Shown here piece after piece: positions 1 to 6,362 of a stretch of 14,303 nt of DNA (the first letter of the stretch is position 1; every line of letters starts with the position of its first letter). Source of the stretch: Candidatus Eiseniibacteriota bacterium (GTDB lineage: Bacteria > JAFGKV01); contig JALOPK010000047.1 in NCBI GenBank assembly GCA_025453925.1, positions 1 through 14,303 on the forward strand. The letters run 5' to 3'. The notes beneath the pieces are model-generated. The model had not been told where the DNA came from and ran no database searches. It saw only the letters and a list, made by a program, of their open reading frames with translations. Made by a program: the position numbers and the translations under genes.

Positions 1-548
1 CCGATCTGAAAACCCAGCCGGTACGACCATAGTTCGAGGGCATCTCCCGGGCGTACGATGCCCATGTCGTACAGCCGCATCCGGGCGCCCCAGTAGATGC
101 CGTCGGCAGGCGCCTCGACGTCGATGAAACTGTCCACGGCAACGGGAAGGCTGGTCAGGTCTGCGCGATGGAGAACCGCCTTGATGAAGCGGTGGTCATT
201 CGCGCGGGGATCATAGTCAAGACGCTGGACCCGAGCGGAGCGGGCCTCGTCTGCTCCCCGAAACCTCACCAGCCAGTGCCTGCGGAAGTGACCTCGCCCA
301 TTGTCTTCGACTTCGACCGACGTACTGTCGAACACGACGACCGCGCCCGCCTCCAGAGCCCCCGCCATGCTGTCGGCGCGGGCACATGACCGGACAATCC
401 CCGCCGGCGTCGGATCCGCGCCGGCCGCCGCGATGCGGGTGAGGACGAGCAGGAAGATCACGCCTGTGCAGAGACCGAGGCGACCGATTGGGATGCTCGT
501 GGTCGGCAAGCCGCCGGAACGGCAGCTGGCCCTTGATTCCTGACGCAT
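1..548 (-). CDS. Exported DUF3857-type protein, C-terminus beyond window edge
   Basis: I read this by hand on the minus strand as 182 open codons from an ATG at 548-546, running off the left edge. A hydrophobic segment (GVIFLLVLTRIAAAGA, residues about 33-48) follows an unusually long n-region of about 30 residues, so it is probably exported. The rest resembles the DUF3857 domain found before transglutaminase-like domains in FCB-group secreted proteins: VVVFDSTSVEVEDNG near residue 70, IYWGARMRLYDMGIVRPGD near 155-173, then ELWSYRLGF. An AGGAGG (564-559) sits 10 nt upstream of the ATG and overlaps the mraY stop codon, so translation is probably coupled to mraY. A later start at an internal GTG (Val33, just before IFLLVL) would give a normal signal peptide but has no ribosome site. 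DUF3857 has no established biochemical role, and any transglutaminase part is outside the window. Confidence 0.7.
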   Translation of the reverse strand, partial: MRQESRASCRSGGLPTTSIPIGRLGLCTGVIFLLVLTRIAAAGADPTPAGIVRSCARADSMAGALEAGAVVVFDSTSVEVEDNGRGHFRRHWLVRFRGADEARSARVQRLDYDPRANDHRFIKAVLHRADLTSLPVAVDSFIDVEAPADGIYWGARMRLYDMGIVRPGDALELWSYRLGFQI

Positions 549-558
549 GAGCGCGAAG

Positions 559-564
559 CCTCCT
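559..564 (-). promoter_or_regulatory. Shine-Dalgarno inside the mraY stop region
   Basis: AGGAGG on the minus strand overlaps the TAG stop of mraY (565-563) and lies 10 nt before the ATG at 548. It sets the start of the DUF3857-type gene and links it translationally to mraY. Confidence 0.6.
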
Positions 565-1672
565 ATCGCACTTTGAGGGAGATGAGGCTGATGACCATGA
601 GCAGGCCCGAAACTATCCAGAACCTCACCGCGATCTTGGTCTCGGCCATACCCATGTACTGGAAGGTGTGGTGGAGGGGGGCTCGATAGATGATCCGCCG
701 TTTGAGGAGCTTGAGGCCGACCCAATCCTGAAGCACCACCGACGCCATCTCTGCGACGAAGACGCCACCTGCCAGGAGAAACAGCACTTCCTGCCTGAGC
801 AGGGCGGCGAGGGTCCCGAGTACTCCCCCCAACGGGAGCGAGCCCGCATCGCCCATGAACACTTCAGCGGGGTAGGCATTGAACCAGAGGAATCCGACCG
901 ATGCGCCGACGAGGCCTGCGCAGAAAATCGCCAGCTCTCCGGCGCCAGGTATCTTCACGAACTGCAAGTAGGTGCTGTACACCTGGTTACCCAGCACATA
1001 GCCGAACACGCCGTAGACTGCCGCCACGAAAAACGCCGGCACCACCGCCAGTCCATCCAGGCCATCGGCGAAGTTCACGGCATTGGCGGCAAACGCGACG
1101 ATCAGGGCGGTGACAAGAACTGATGTCCAGCCCAAATCCACGATGGGGGCTTTCACGAAAGGGAGCTGGAGTGTGGAGCGCAGCTCGGGAGGAAGAGGGC
1201 TGGTGGCGGGCATGTACAGGATAAGACCCAGACCGATCCCGAAGGCCGTCTGCAGGAGGAACTTCGGCCAGCGTCGCAATCCCTTCTCCGCATCACCGAA
1301 ACGATGTTTCTGCAGGTCATCGACAAGTCCGAGGGCGGAGAACCACACCAGCGCCGCCGCGGAGATCAGCACGAACGGATTCGAGAGGTCGCACCAGAGA
1401 AACGCAGCCACGGCGGTGGCGACAACGATCATGACGCCACCCATGGTGGGGGTTCCCCGTTTGCCGGAGATATCAAGGACGCCGTAGTCGCGCACACGGT
1501 CGGTGAACCCGGCTTTGAACAGGGCGAGAATGCTGCGCTGCCCCGCCAGTATGCTTATCGCCAGACCCGTGAGCGCGGCGAACATGGCCCGGCTTGTGAT
1601 GTAGTTGAACAGGCGGAGGAAGGAAAAGGCGCCGTCGGGCTCGTAGAGCAGATCATACAGCAGGTTCAGCAC
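563..1672 (-). CDS. mraY: Phospho-N-acetylmuramoyl-pentapeptide transferase (lipid I synthase)
   Basis: MraY is an integral inner-membrane enzyme that moves phospho-MurNAc-pentapeptide from UDP to undecaprenyl phosphate, forming lipid I. I place the start at GTG 1672, giving 369 residues, close to the family's usual 360. AGGGGG (1685-1680) lies 7 nt upstream and homology begins there; an in-frame ATG at 1714 would add 14 unrelated residues. Visible motifs are GKRGTPTMGG (70-79), the catalytic-type Asp pair GLVDD (118-119), NAVNFADGLDGLA (197-209), NAYPAEVFMGDAGSL with Asp275, and APLHHTFQ (331-338). About ten hydrophobic segments are present, and the protein ends ISLKVR as E. coli MraY ends ATLKVR. 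The family's HHH motif reads HHT here (Thr336). The gene overlaps the 3' end of murG by 20 bp, which implies coupled translation, and puts lipid I and lipid II synthesis side by side. Confidence 0.95.
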   Translation of the reverse strand: MLNLLYDLLYEPDGAFSFLRLFNYITSRAMFAALTGLAISILAGQRSILALFKAGFTDRVRDYGVLDISGKRGTPTMGGVMIVVATAVAAFLWCDLSNPFVLISAAALVWFSALGLVDDLQKHRFGDAEKGLRRWPKFLLQTAFGIGLGLILYMPATSPLPPELRSTLQLPFVKAPIVDLGWTSVLVTALIVAFAANAVNFADGLDGLAVVPAFFVAAVYGVFGYVLGNQVYSTYLQFVKIPGAGELAIFCAGLVGASVGFLWFNAYPAEVFMGDAGSLPLGGVLGTLAALLRQEVLFLLAGGVFVAEMASVVLQDWVGLKLLKRRIIYRAPLHHTFQYMGMAETKIAVRFWIVSGLLMVISLISLKVR

Positions 1673-3677
1673 TGTCGTACCCCCTGAGCGTTCGACTGAG
1701 AGAGGCCAGCGCATCCTTGAGCTCGAACAGGGGCTTGAATCCCGTTGAGGTGATCAACAGCCCACTGATCGCGTCACTGACACGGGTCAGATCATCCCGT
1801 GAGACCAAGTGCCGTTCCAGCATCCTGGTCAGACCCTTCACGGCCGCCGCGCGAACTCTCCAGTTCGCGTCCAAGAAGTGACTGGTCAATCGAGACACCG
1901 TGTCCGGGCCTTGACCAACGACACCCAAAGCTGCCAGCGCCGCGGCTCGAACTTCGAAGCGCGGATCATCTGTCAGCGTCAGAACGGCATCCTCAATCTC
2001 CCCATCCCCCCGGACGAATTCGGCCATGCTGTCGACCAGGAGTACGCCAGCGCTCCGCACCTCGAAATAGCAGTCCCGCAGCGCGCAGAGCGCGGCCCGG
2101 CGGACATCCCCGTTCCAGACGCCGATCTCCGCCAATGCGGTGAGGGCATTCCTCCTCACGAATCCGTTCTGGGCATGGCTCAGGCCGACGAGGGCAAACC
2201 CTGCGCGATGGTGACGCCGGCGCTCCACTACGAAGGCGCTGATGATGTCAACCCTCGCCCCGTAGCATAGCGCGCCGGCGAGCTTGACTCCCCAGTTCCT
2301 TCCCTCCCAGCCCGATGCGGCCAGGTAGCCATCGGTCCGGTACGCGAGATATGACCGCTCCTGGGGGGAAAGCGGCGGCCCGTTCTTCTGTCTGGATCGG
2401 ATGGAATTGAGCAAGGCGGAGGCCGGAAGGAGCGCGAAGCGATCGGTATCTCCACCCGCGTCGGGCCATGGCACCGGCGGCGGCACGGGCTCCACTGGCC
2501 TCCCCTGCGCCAAGTGCACCACGGCTGTGGCGAGCCACCGGGCCGCGCCGGGAGTCGCCAACGCTCCGGCACGATCGCCAAGTTCTGCGAGCCGACCCGG
2601 GTCGTTCATCAACGCCGTGATCCGGACTGCAAGTTCGTCCGGGGAGATCTGCTCGACCACGGTTTCATCGATTCGAACGGGGCGTTCGTAGAGCACTTCG
2701 GCGGCGCCGGCAGCCTGGAGGGCGAGGGCGTTCCGGACCTGGTGATCCCCCGGGAGATTGGCTTTGGGCACCAGCAGACCGGCCCGCCGGATAGCGCACA
2801 GCTCGTTCAGCGTGCCCGCGCCCGCCCGGCTGACCACCAAGTCCGCCGCGGCCAGGTAGGTAGACATGGGGTCCAGATAGTCCGAACTGCGGTAGAGGTT
2901 GGGATCGGGGGGGCGGGGAAGCGCCGCTGCCGCCCGGGCGGTGTCCGCAACGGGATCGTAGCCGCCCCGGCCCGGACGGCCTGTGGCATGGATGATCAAA
3001 AGACCCTCCACCGCACCCAGCGCCGGCAACGCTCCGACAATCCCGCGATTGAGCGATCGGGATCCGAGACTTCCTCCGAACACCAGCACCACCCTGCGGT
3101 CGGGTTCGATTCGCAGTTCCCGTCGCGCCTCGTCCCGTGACAGCGGTTCAGCGATCTTTGACCGGACCGGGTATCCAGAAACGACAGCCTTGCCCTTGGG
3201 GAAGAACGGCACGGCGGAAGGATACGAGGAAGCGATCAGGGTCGCCCACGCGCCCGCCAGCCTATTGAGACGTCCGGGCACGGCGTTCTGTTCATGCAGC
3301 ACCACCGGAGTCCGTGAAACGCCGCACCTGGTAAGCAGGGCGTTCGCCAGCACCACCGGAGCGGACACATATCCTCCTGTTCCCACGATGACGTCTGGTC
3401 GCCACCTGCGCAGCAGCGCCATTGCCCTGGCGATGCCCGCGACCTCCGTCGCGGCGAACCGGGCGAGGGCGAGAGGTGAGGATGCCGCGGGCAGGCCGGC
3501 AGCGGGGATGCGCCGCAACGGAATGCCCGTGACGGGCACGAGGTGCTCCTCGGCTCTCCCTCGTACCCCCACATACAGGAAACTGGCGCCCGGGTCCACC
3601 AGGCGTATCTGCTCGGCGATGGCCAACGCGGGGTACACGTGTCCCCCGGTGCCGCCCCCGGTGAGCAGATAGTTCAT
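1653..3677 (-). CDS. murG: MurG lipid II synthase with C-terminal HEAT-repeat-like domain
   Basis: MurG adds GlcNAc from UDP-GlcNAc to lipid I at the cytoplasmic face of the inner membrane, giving lipid II. Residues 1-390 form a complete GT28 enzyme: TGGGTGGHVYPALA (6-19), GGYVSAP (101-107), HEQNAVPG (128-135), GGSLGSRSLN (201-210), SRAGAGTLNEL with Glu292, and GDHQVRNA with His312-Gln313. MurG normally ends near 360 residues. Here a Pro-rich linker (393-405) leads to about 260 more residues containing helix-pair units such as VRRNALTALAEIG, VRRAALCALRD, FEVRAAALAALG and WRVRAAAVKGL (about 505-620), the pattern of HEAT/PBS-lyase repeats. The start is ATG 3677, where MNYLLTGG begins, 4 bp after the cca stop; an upstream ATG at 3707 is possible. 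The frame is open throughout, so this is a true fusion and not a frameshift. The role of the extension is unknown; a partner-binding scaffold is my inference. Confidence 0.92.
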   Translation of the reverse strand: MNYLLTGGGTGGHVYPALAIAEQIRLVDPGASFLYVGVRGRAEEHLVPVTGIPLRRIPAAGLPAASSPLALARFAATEVAGIARAMALLRRWRPDVIVGTGGYVSAPVVLANALLTRCGVSRTPVVLHEQNAVPGRLNRLAGAWATLIASSYPSAVPFFPKGKAVVSGYPVRSKIAEPLSRDEARRELRIEPDRRVVLVFGGSLGSRSLNRGIVGALPALGAVEGLLIIHATGRPGRGGYDPVADTARAAAALPRPPDPNLYRSSDYLDPMSTYLAAADLVVSRAGAGTLNELCAIRRAGLLVPKANLPGDHQVRNALALQAAGAAEVLYERPVRIDETVVEQISPDELAVRITALMNDPGRLAELGDRAGALATPGAARWLATAVVHLAQGRPVEPVPPPVPWPDAGGDTDRFALLPASALLNSIRSRQKNGPPLSPQERSYLAYRTDGYLAASGWEGRNWGVKLAGALCYGARVDIISAFVVERRRHHRAGFALVGLSHAQNGFVRRNALTALAEIGVWNGDVRRAALCALRDCYFEVRSAGVLLVDSMAEFVRGDGEIEDAVLTLTDDPRFEVRAAALAALGVVGQGPDTVSRLTSHFLDANWRVRAAAVKGLTRMLERHLVSRDDLTRVSDAISGLLITSTGFKPLFELKDALASLSRTLRGYDSAEPAV
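1680..1685 (-). promoter_or_regulatory. Shine-Dalgarno for the mraY GTG start
   Basis: AGGGGG on the minus strand, 7 nt before GTG 1672, lies inside the last codons of murG. It favours the GTG start over the in-frame ATG at 1714, which is why mraY is annotated as overlapping murG. Confidence 0.55.
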
Positions 3678-3681
3678 GGCG

Positions 3682-5151
3682 TCATATCCCCGGCACTCCT
3701 TCACCATCCTCCTCGGACGAAGACCCGCCGCCGCCCGCAAGGGGAAGGGGCGCGGCCATCACCCGGTCTCTCAGCGCGAGAACATCGTGGATGTCTTCGT
3801 CAATCTGGATCTCATATGCATTCCGCAGCAGTACGCCGATCATCGGCCCGGGCGCGAGCCCGGCCGCCAGCAAGTGCCTCCCGAGAAGCACCGGCTCCTC
3901 GGCTCGAACCAGGACTCCGGCTGCCCGGGCGGTGTCGAGCAGCCAGGTTCCCGCAGGGTAGGCCTGTCCCCCTCGGTCACTCGTTCCCCGATAGTCCGCC
4001 CTGCTGCAGCGTTCAAGAAGCTCGATATCCACGTCAGGCGCCAGGCGCCGCGCAAGCCGCCGGACTGCGGCCGGTGTGGCGGCTTGCGCGAACAGGAAGT
4101 CCGGCGCCAGGTGCCACCGCACGAGCTTCTCGACCGCCGCGATGATAGACCGGTCAGTGGTCATCCTTGTCAAGAGCTGGGCCGCGAGTGCGACGCCTGC
4201 CTCGGAATGACCCATGGAGCGGACTCGTCCATCGACGCAGCAGGTGGTGGGTGCCTTTCCGAGGTCGTGGCAAAGCACTCCCAGCATGAGCAGCAGGTCT
4301 CTCCGGTCATCACCCACTCGAATCGCAGCGGCTTCGTCGAGACTCCTGAGAACGTGTTCCCATGCGTCACCCTCGGGGTGCCACTGCGCTTCCTGGGGCA
4401 GGCCGATCAAGGCCGCGATCTCGGGCAGGAATCGAATCCATCCGGTCAGCAGGAGGAATCGGAATCCCAGACTGGGACGTGCACCGCGAAGCAGTTTCCC
4501 AACCTCCCCGAACACCCGCTCGGCGGGGAGTGCCTCGGCGCCGATCGACCGGCTCAGCCCGATCAGTCGAGGACTGGGAGCAAGAAGAAAGCGGGAGAGG
4601 AACTGAGCCGCCCGCAGCACACGAAGCGGATCGTCGCCGAAGCGTGCGGGATCGACGACCTCTAGCATGCGGGCATCAAGGTGCGCCTGGCCACTCCAGG
4701 GGTCGAGGAGGTCGGCCGTGAATGGGTCAAGTCCCATGGCGTTCATGGTGAAATCCCGGCGCCTCGCCGCCTCCTCGAAGGAAAGCTCGGGGAGGGTCTC
4801 AACGGAGAATCCGCGATGCCCGGCGCCCACCAGCGAATCCCGTCGAGGCAGGGAGAACTCCACGTCAGCGCCCTCTACCTTGTACACTGCAAAGGCCTTG
4901 CCCACCAGAATCAGAGGAAGCTCCGCCTGCAGGGTCTCCTCGAGTCTCGCGGCGCCCATCCCGAAGACCTCAACATCGATATCGCTTGAGGCGACACCCA
5001 GAAGGGCATCCCGGACCCATCCACCCACGATCACAGGTCGAGCTCCGCGATCACGAAGCCGCTGGAGGATGGCGCCGAGCGCTGGGCCTCCCCTCCCGAC
5101 TGGAGCGGAGAGGGCGGTCTGGAGGGAAGCGGAAAGACAGGCCGTGCGCAT
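3682..5151 (-). CDS. cca: CCA-adding-type tRNA nucleotidyltransferase with HD domain
   Basis: This is a class II polymerase-beta-like nucleotidyltransferase of 489 residues, of the type that adds or repairs the 3' CCA of tRNA in the cytoplasm. Visible are GGWVRDALLG (43-52), the metal-binding pair DID (Asp57, Asp59), RRDFTMNAMGLDP (131-143) and DDPLRVLRAAQF (173-184). A C-terminal HD-type domain shows His266, HDLGK (295-299) and GHSEAG. Near residues 425-455 it carries the GRHLLAAGLAPGP motif common in the family. ATG 5151 is the only plausible start, but it has just a weak ribosome site. The protein ends in a Gly/Ser/Glu-rich tail, and the DNA for that tail contains the murG ribosome-binding region. 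It appears to be the first gene of the cca-murG-mraY operon. A poly(A) polymerase of the same fold cannot be excluded, but the HD domain favours a tRNA role. Confidence 0.9.
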   Translation of the reverse strand: MRTACLSASLQTALSAPVGRGGPALGAILQRLRDRGARPVIVGGWVRDALLGVASSDIDVEVFGMGAARLEETLQAELPLILVGKAFAVYKVEGADVEFSLPRRDSLVGAGHRGFSVETLPELSFEEAARRRDFTMNAMGLDPFTADLLDPWSGQAHLDARMLEVVDPARFGDDPLRVLRAAQFLSRFLLAPSPRLIGLSRSIGAEALPAERVFGEVGKLLRGARPSLGFRFLLLTGWIRFLPEIAALIGLPQEAQWHPEGDAWEHVLRSLDEAAAIRVGDDRRDLLLMLGVLCHDLGKAPTTCCVDGRVRSMGHSEAGVALAAQLLTRMTTDRSIIAAVEKLVRWHLAPDFLFAQAATPAAVRRLARRLAPDVDIELLERCSRADYRGTSDRGGQAYPAGTWLLDTARAAGVLVRAEEPVLLGRHLLAAGLAPGPMIGVLLRNAYEIQIDEDIHDVLALRDRVMAAPLPLAGGGGSSSEEDGEGVPGI

Positions 5152-5325
5152 GAGGTCAACTCGCTGAGGACGTCGGGCAAGGAGACGTGCGATTCATCCT
5201 CTACGCAGCATCGTGGCCCCCCCGGCTGTCAACCCTGAGAGCACCAGGTTGCCCAGGGGCAGCTCCGATGATAGACTCAGGCGAAGTCACCACGCACCAT
5301 TCATCTCCCCAAGGAGGGACCACCC
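5152..5325. other. Divergent intergenic control region
   Basis: These 174 bp separate the minus-strand cca operon from plus-strand osmC and should hold promoters for both. The plus-strand promoter candidate is annotated separately. For the minus strand there is a perfect TTGACA (5232-5227) but no convincing -10 at 16-18 bp. I see no strong hairpin, operator or small gene here. Confidence 0.5.
5249..5277 (+). promoter_or_regulatory. Candidate sigma-70-type promoter for osmC
   Basis: TTGCCC (5249-5254) and TAGACT (5272-5277) are separated by 17 bp, each matching four of six consensus bases. They lie about 50 bp upstream of the osmC start. This is a consensus match only. Confidence 0.4.
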
Positions 5326-5757
5326 ATGCAGCGAATCGTGACCGCCAGACTCCAGGGGTCCATGAGGTTTGAGGCCACCACACGGACCGGCCATGTGGTC
5401 ATGATGGACGGCGGACCGGACGTCGGAGGAGAAGATGCCGGCGCGCGCCCCTACGACCTCCTGCTGGTCGGGTTGGCGGGATGCACTGGAATGGATGTTA
5501 TCTCCATCCTGCGAAAGAAGCGACAACGCGTCACAGGATTCTGGATCGATGTCGACGGGCAACGCTCGTCTGAACACCCCAAGGTGTACACGCAAATCGC
5601 GGTGCACTACCACGTCCAGGGAACGGGGATCGATCCTGCGGCAGTGGAACGGGCGATACAGCTCTCGGAGACAACCTATTGTTCGGCGATTGCCTCGCTT
5701 CGGGCGAGCGCCACCGTGTCCAGCGCGTTCACCATCCATCCCGACCCGGAGGGCTGA
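5326..5757 (+). CDS. OsmC-family thiol peroxidase
   Basis: The product is a 143-residue OsmC/Ohr-fold protein. This family reduces organic or fatty-acid hydroperoxides in the cytoplasm using two cysteines. Both are present in family context: Cys53 in LLLVGLAGCTGMDV and Cys119 in LSETTYCSA. The segment VISILRKKRQRV is typical of the YhfA-like OsmC branch rather than of Ohr. The length is normal and there is no signal peptide. The start is well supported by AAGGAGG (5311-5317), 8 nt before the ATG. The gene stands alone between a divergent operon and the strong promoter of the next operon, and no terminator is obvious after it. The exact substrate cannot be read from sequence. Confidence 0.9.
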   Translation: MQRIVTARLQGSMRFEATTRTGHVVMMDGGPDVGGEDAGARPYDLLLVGLAGCTGMDVISILRKKRQRVTGFWIDVDGQRSSEHPKVYTQIAVHYHVQGTGIDPAAVERAIQLSETTYCSAIASLRASATVSSAFTIHPDPEG

Positions 5758-5794
5758 TCCCGGTGACGGCCACAAGCGTGAAGTGATCAAAATA

Positions 5795-5825
5795 TTGACA
5801 AGCGGAAATCAACCTGTGATATACC
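5795..5825 (+). promoter_or_regulatory. Promoter for the lipoprotein/TonB-receptor operon
   Basis: A perfect TTGACA (5795-5800) is followed after 19 bp by TATACC (5820-5825), preceded by TGA, which is the TGn of an extended -10. The stretch is conspicuously AT-rich in an otherwise GC-rich region and lies 80 bp before the first start codon of the operon. The 19-bp spacer is longer than the ideal 17. Confidence 0.5.
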
Positions 5826-5831
5826 CCAGTT

Positions 5832-5845
5832 AACCCCTTTGGGTT
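5832..5845. promoter_or_regulatory. Small inverted repeat at the predicted transcription start
   Basis: AACCC (5832-5836) and GGGTT (5841-5845) form a perfect 5-bp inverted repeat around CTTT, starting 6 bp after the predicted -10. It could be an operator half-site pair or a short hairpin at the 5' end of the mRNA. At this size chance is a real possibility. Confidence 0.3.
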
Positions 5846-5904
5846 TCCCACACCACCACCGTGCATCGCGCCTGCCGCGATGCCTCGGCCAGAGGAGGAA
5901 AACG

Positions 5905-6306
5905 ATGCGTCACGACCTCCGCCACCGTGCTGCACTGGCCATGCTCTGCGCTCTACTCGCGGGATGCAGCAAGCCCCAGCGTGCCCAGGAGTCCTTTACC
6001 AGGGAACTCGCACCCGGGAAGATCGCGACCGCCGCGGAACTGCTGTCCCAGGCAGAGACCGCCCGGTCGCCCGACGAGAAGCTCACGCTCTTTCAGCAGA
6101 TCGTTGCGGCCTACCCCGACAGCCCACAGGCCGATGTCGCGCAGTTCATGGTCGGTTTCGTCCTCGCCGAGGAGCTGCGCCGCCCCGGGGATGCGAAGGC
6201 GGCGTTTCAGGTGCTCAAGGAGCGGTATCCGTCGAGCGAGTGGATCGATGATGCCGACCGGCTCATGGCGGATCTGGCCCAGATCCCGCCCGCGCAATCC
6301 CCTTGA
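5905..6306 (+). CDS. Small TPR-like lipoprotein
   Basis: This is a 133-residue predicted lipoprotein. A basic n-region (MRHDLRHR) and hydrophobic core lead to the lipobox LLAGC, so Cys21 should be lipidated. Serine at +2 would favour the outer membrane under the E. coli rule. The mature part resembles tetratricopeptide units of the BamD/YbgF type: KLTLFQQIVAAYPDSPQADV, then QFMVGFVLAEELRRPGDAKA, then FQVLKERYPSSEWIDDADRL. The start is set by AGAGGAGG (5891-5898), 6 nt before the ATG; a longer reading from 5839 lacks both a ribosome site and a signal peptide. It is the first gene after the promoter and is followed 56 bp later by the TonB-dependent receptor. A periplasmic or outer-membrane adaptor role is likely but unproven. 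Confidence 0.85.
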   Translation: MRHDLRHRAALAMLCALLAGCSKPQRAQESFTRELAPGKIATAAELLSQAETARSPDEKLTLFQQIVAAYPDSPQADVAQFMVGFVLAEELRRPGDAKAAFQVLKERYPSSEWIDDADRLMADLAQIPPAQSP

Positions 6307-6362
6307 AACAGGTTTGCCCTGATGTCCCGATCCCGTCGTGCACACTCGAAGGAGAGCCCGCG

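Noticed and set aside
3678-3740. Longer MurG reading from 3740 or 3707
   Set aside because: The added residues overlap the cca end and have no MurG homology. MurG-like sequence begins at MNYLLTGG from ATG 3677. The 3707 start remains possible, but AGGAGG directly abuts it.
2983-4665. Plus-strand open frames of up to 329 codons opposite murG and cca
   Set aside because: They are rich in Arg, Pro, Ser and His as expected for shadows, while the minus strand encodes clear MurG and Cca motifs.
5227-5232. Perfect TTGACA on the minus strand upstream of cca
   Set aside because: No acceptable -10 at 16-18 bp, so it was not annotated as a promoter.
5758-5794. Terminator after osmC
   Set aside because: I found no stem followed by a T-run in the gap, so no terminator is called.
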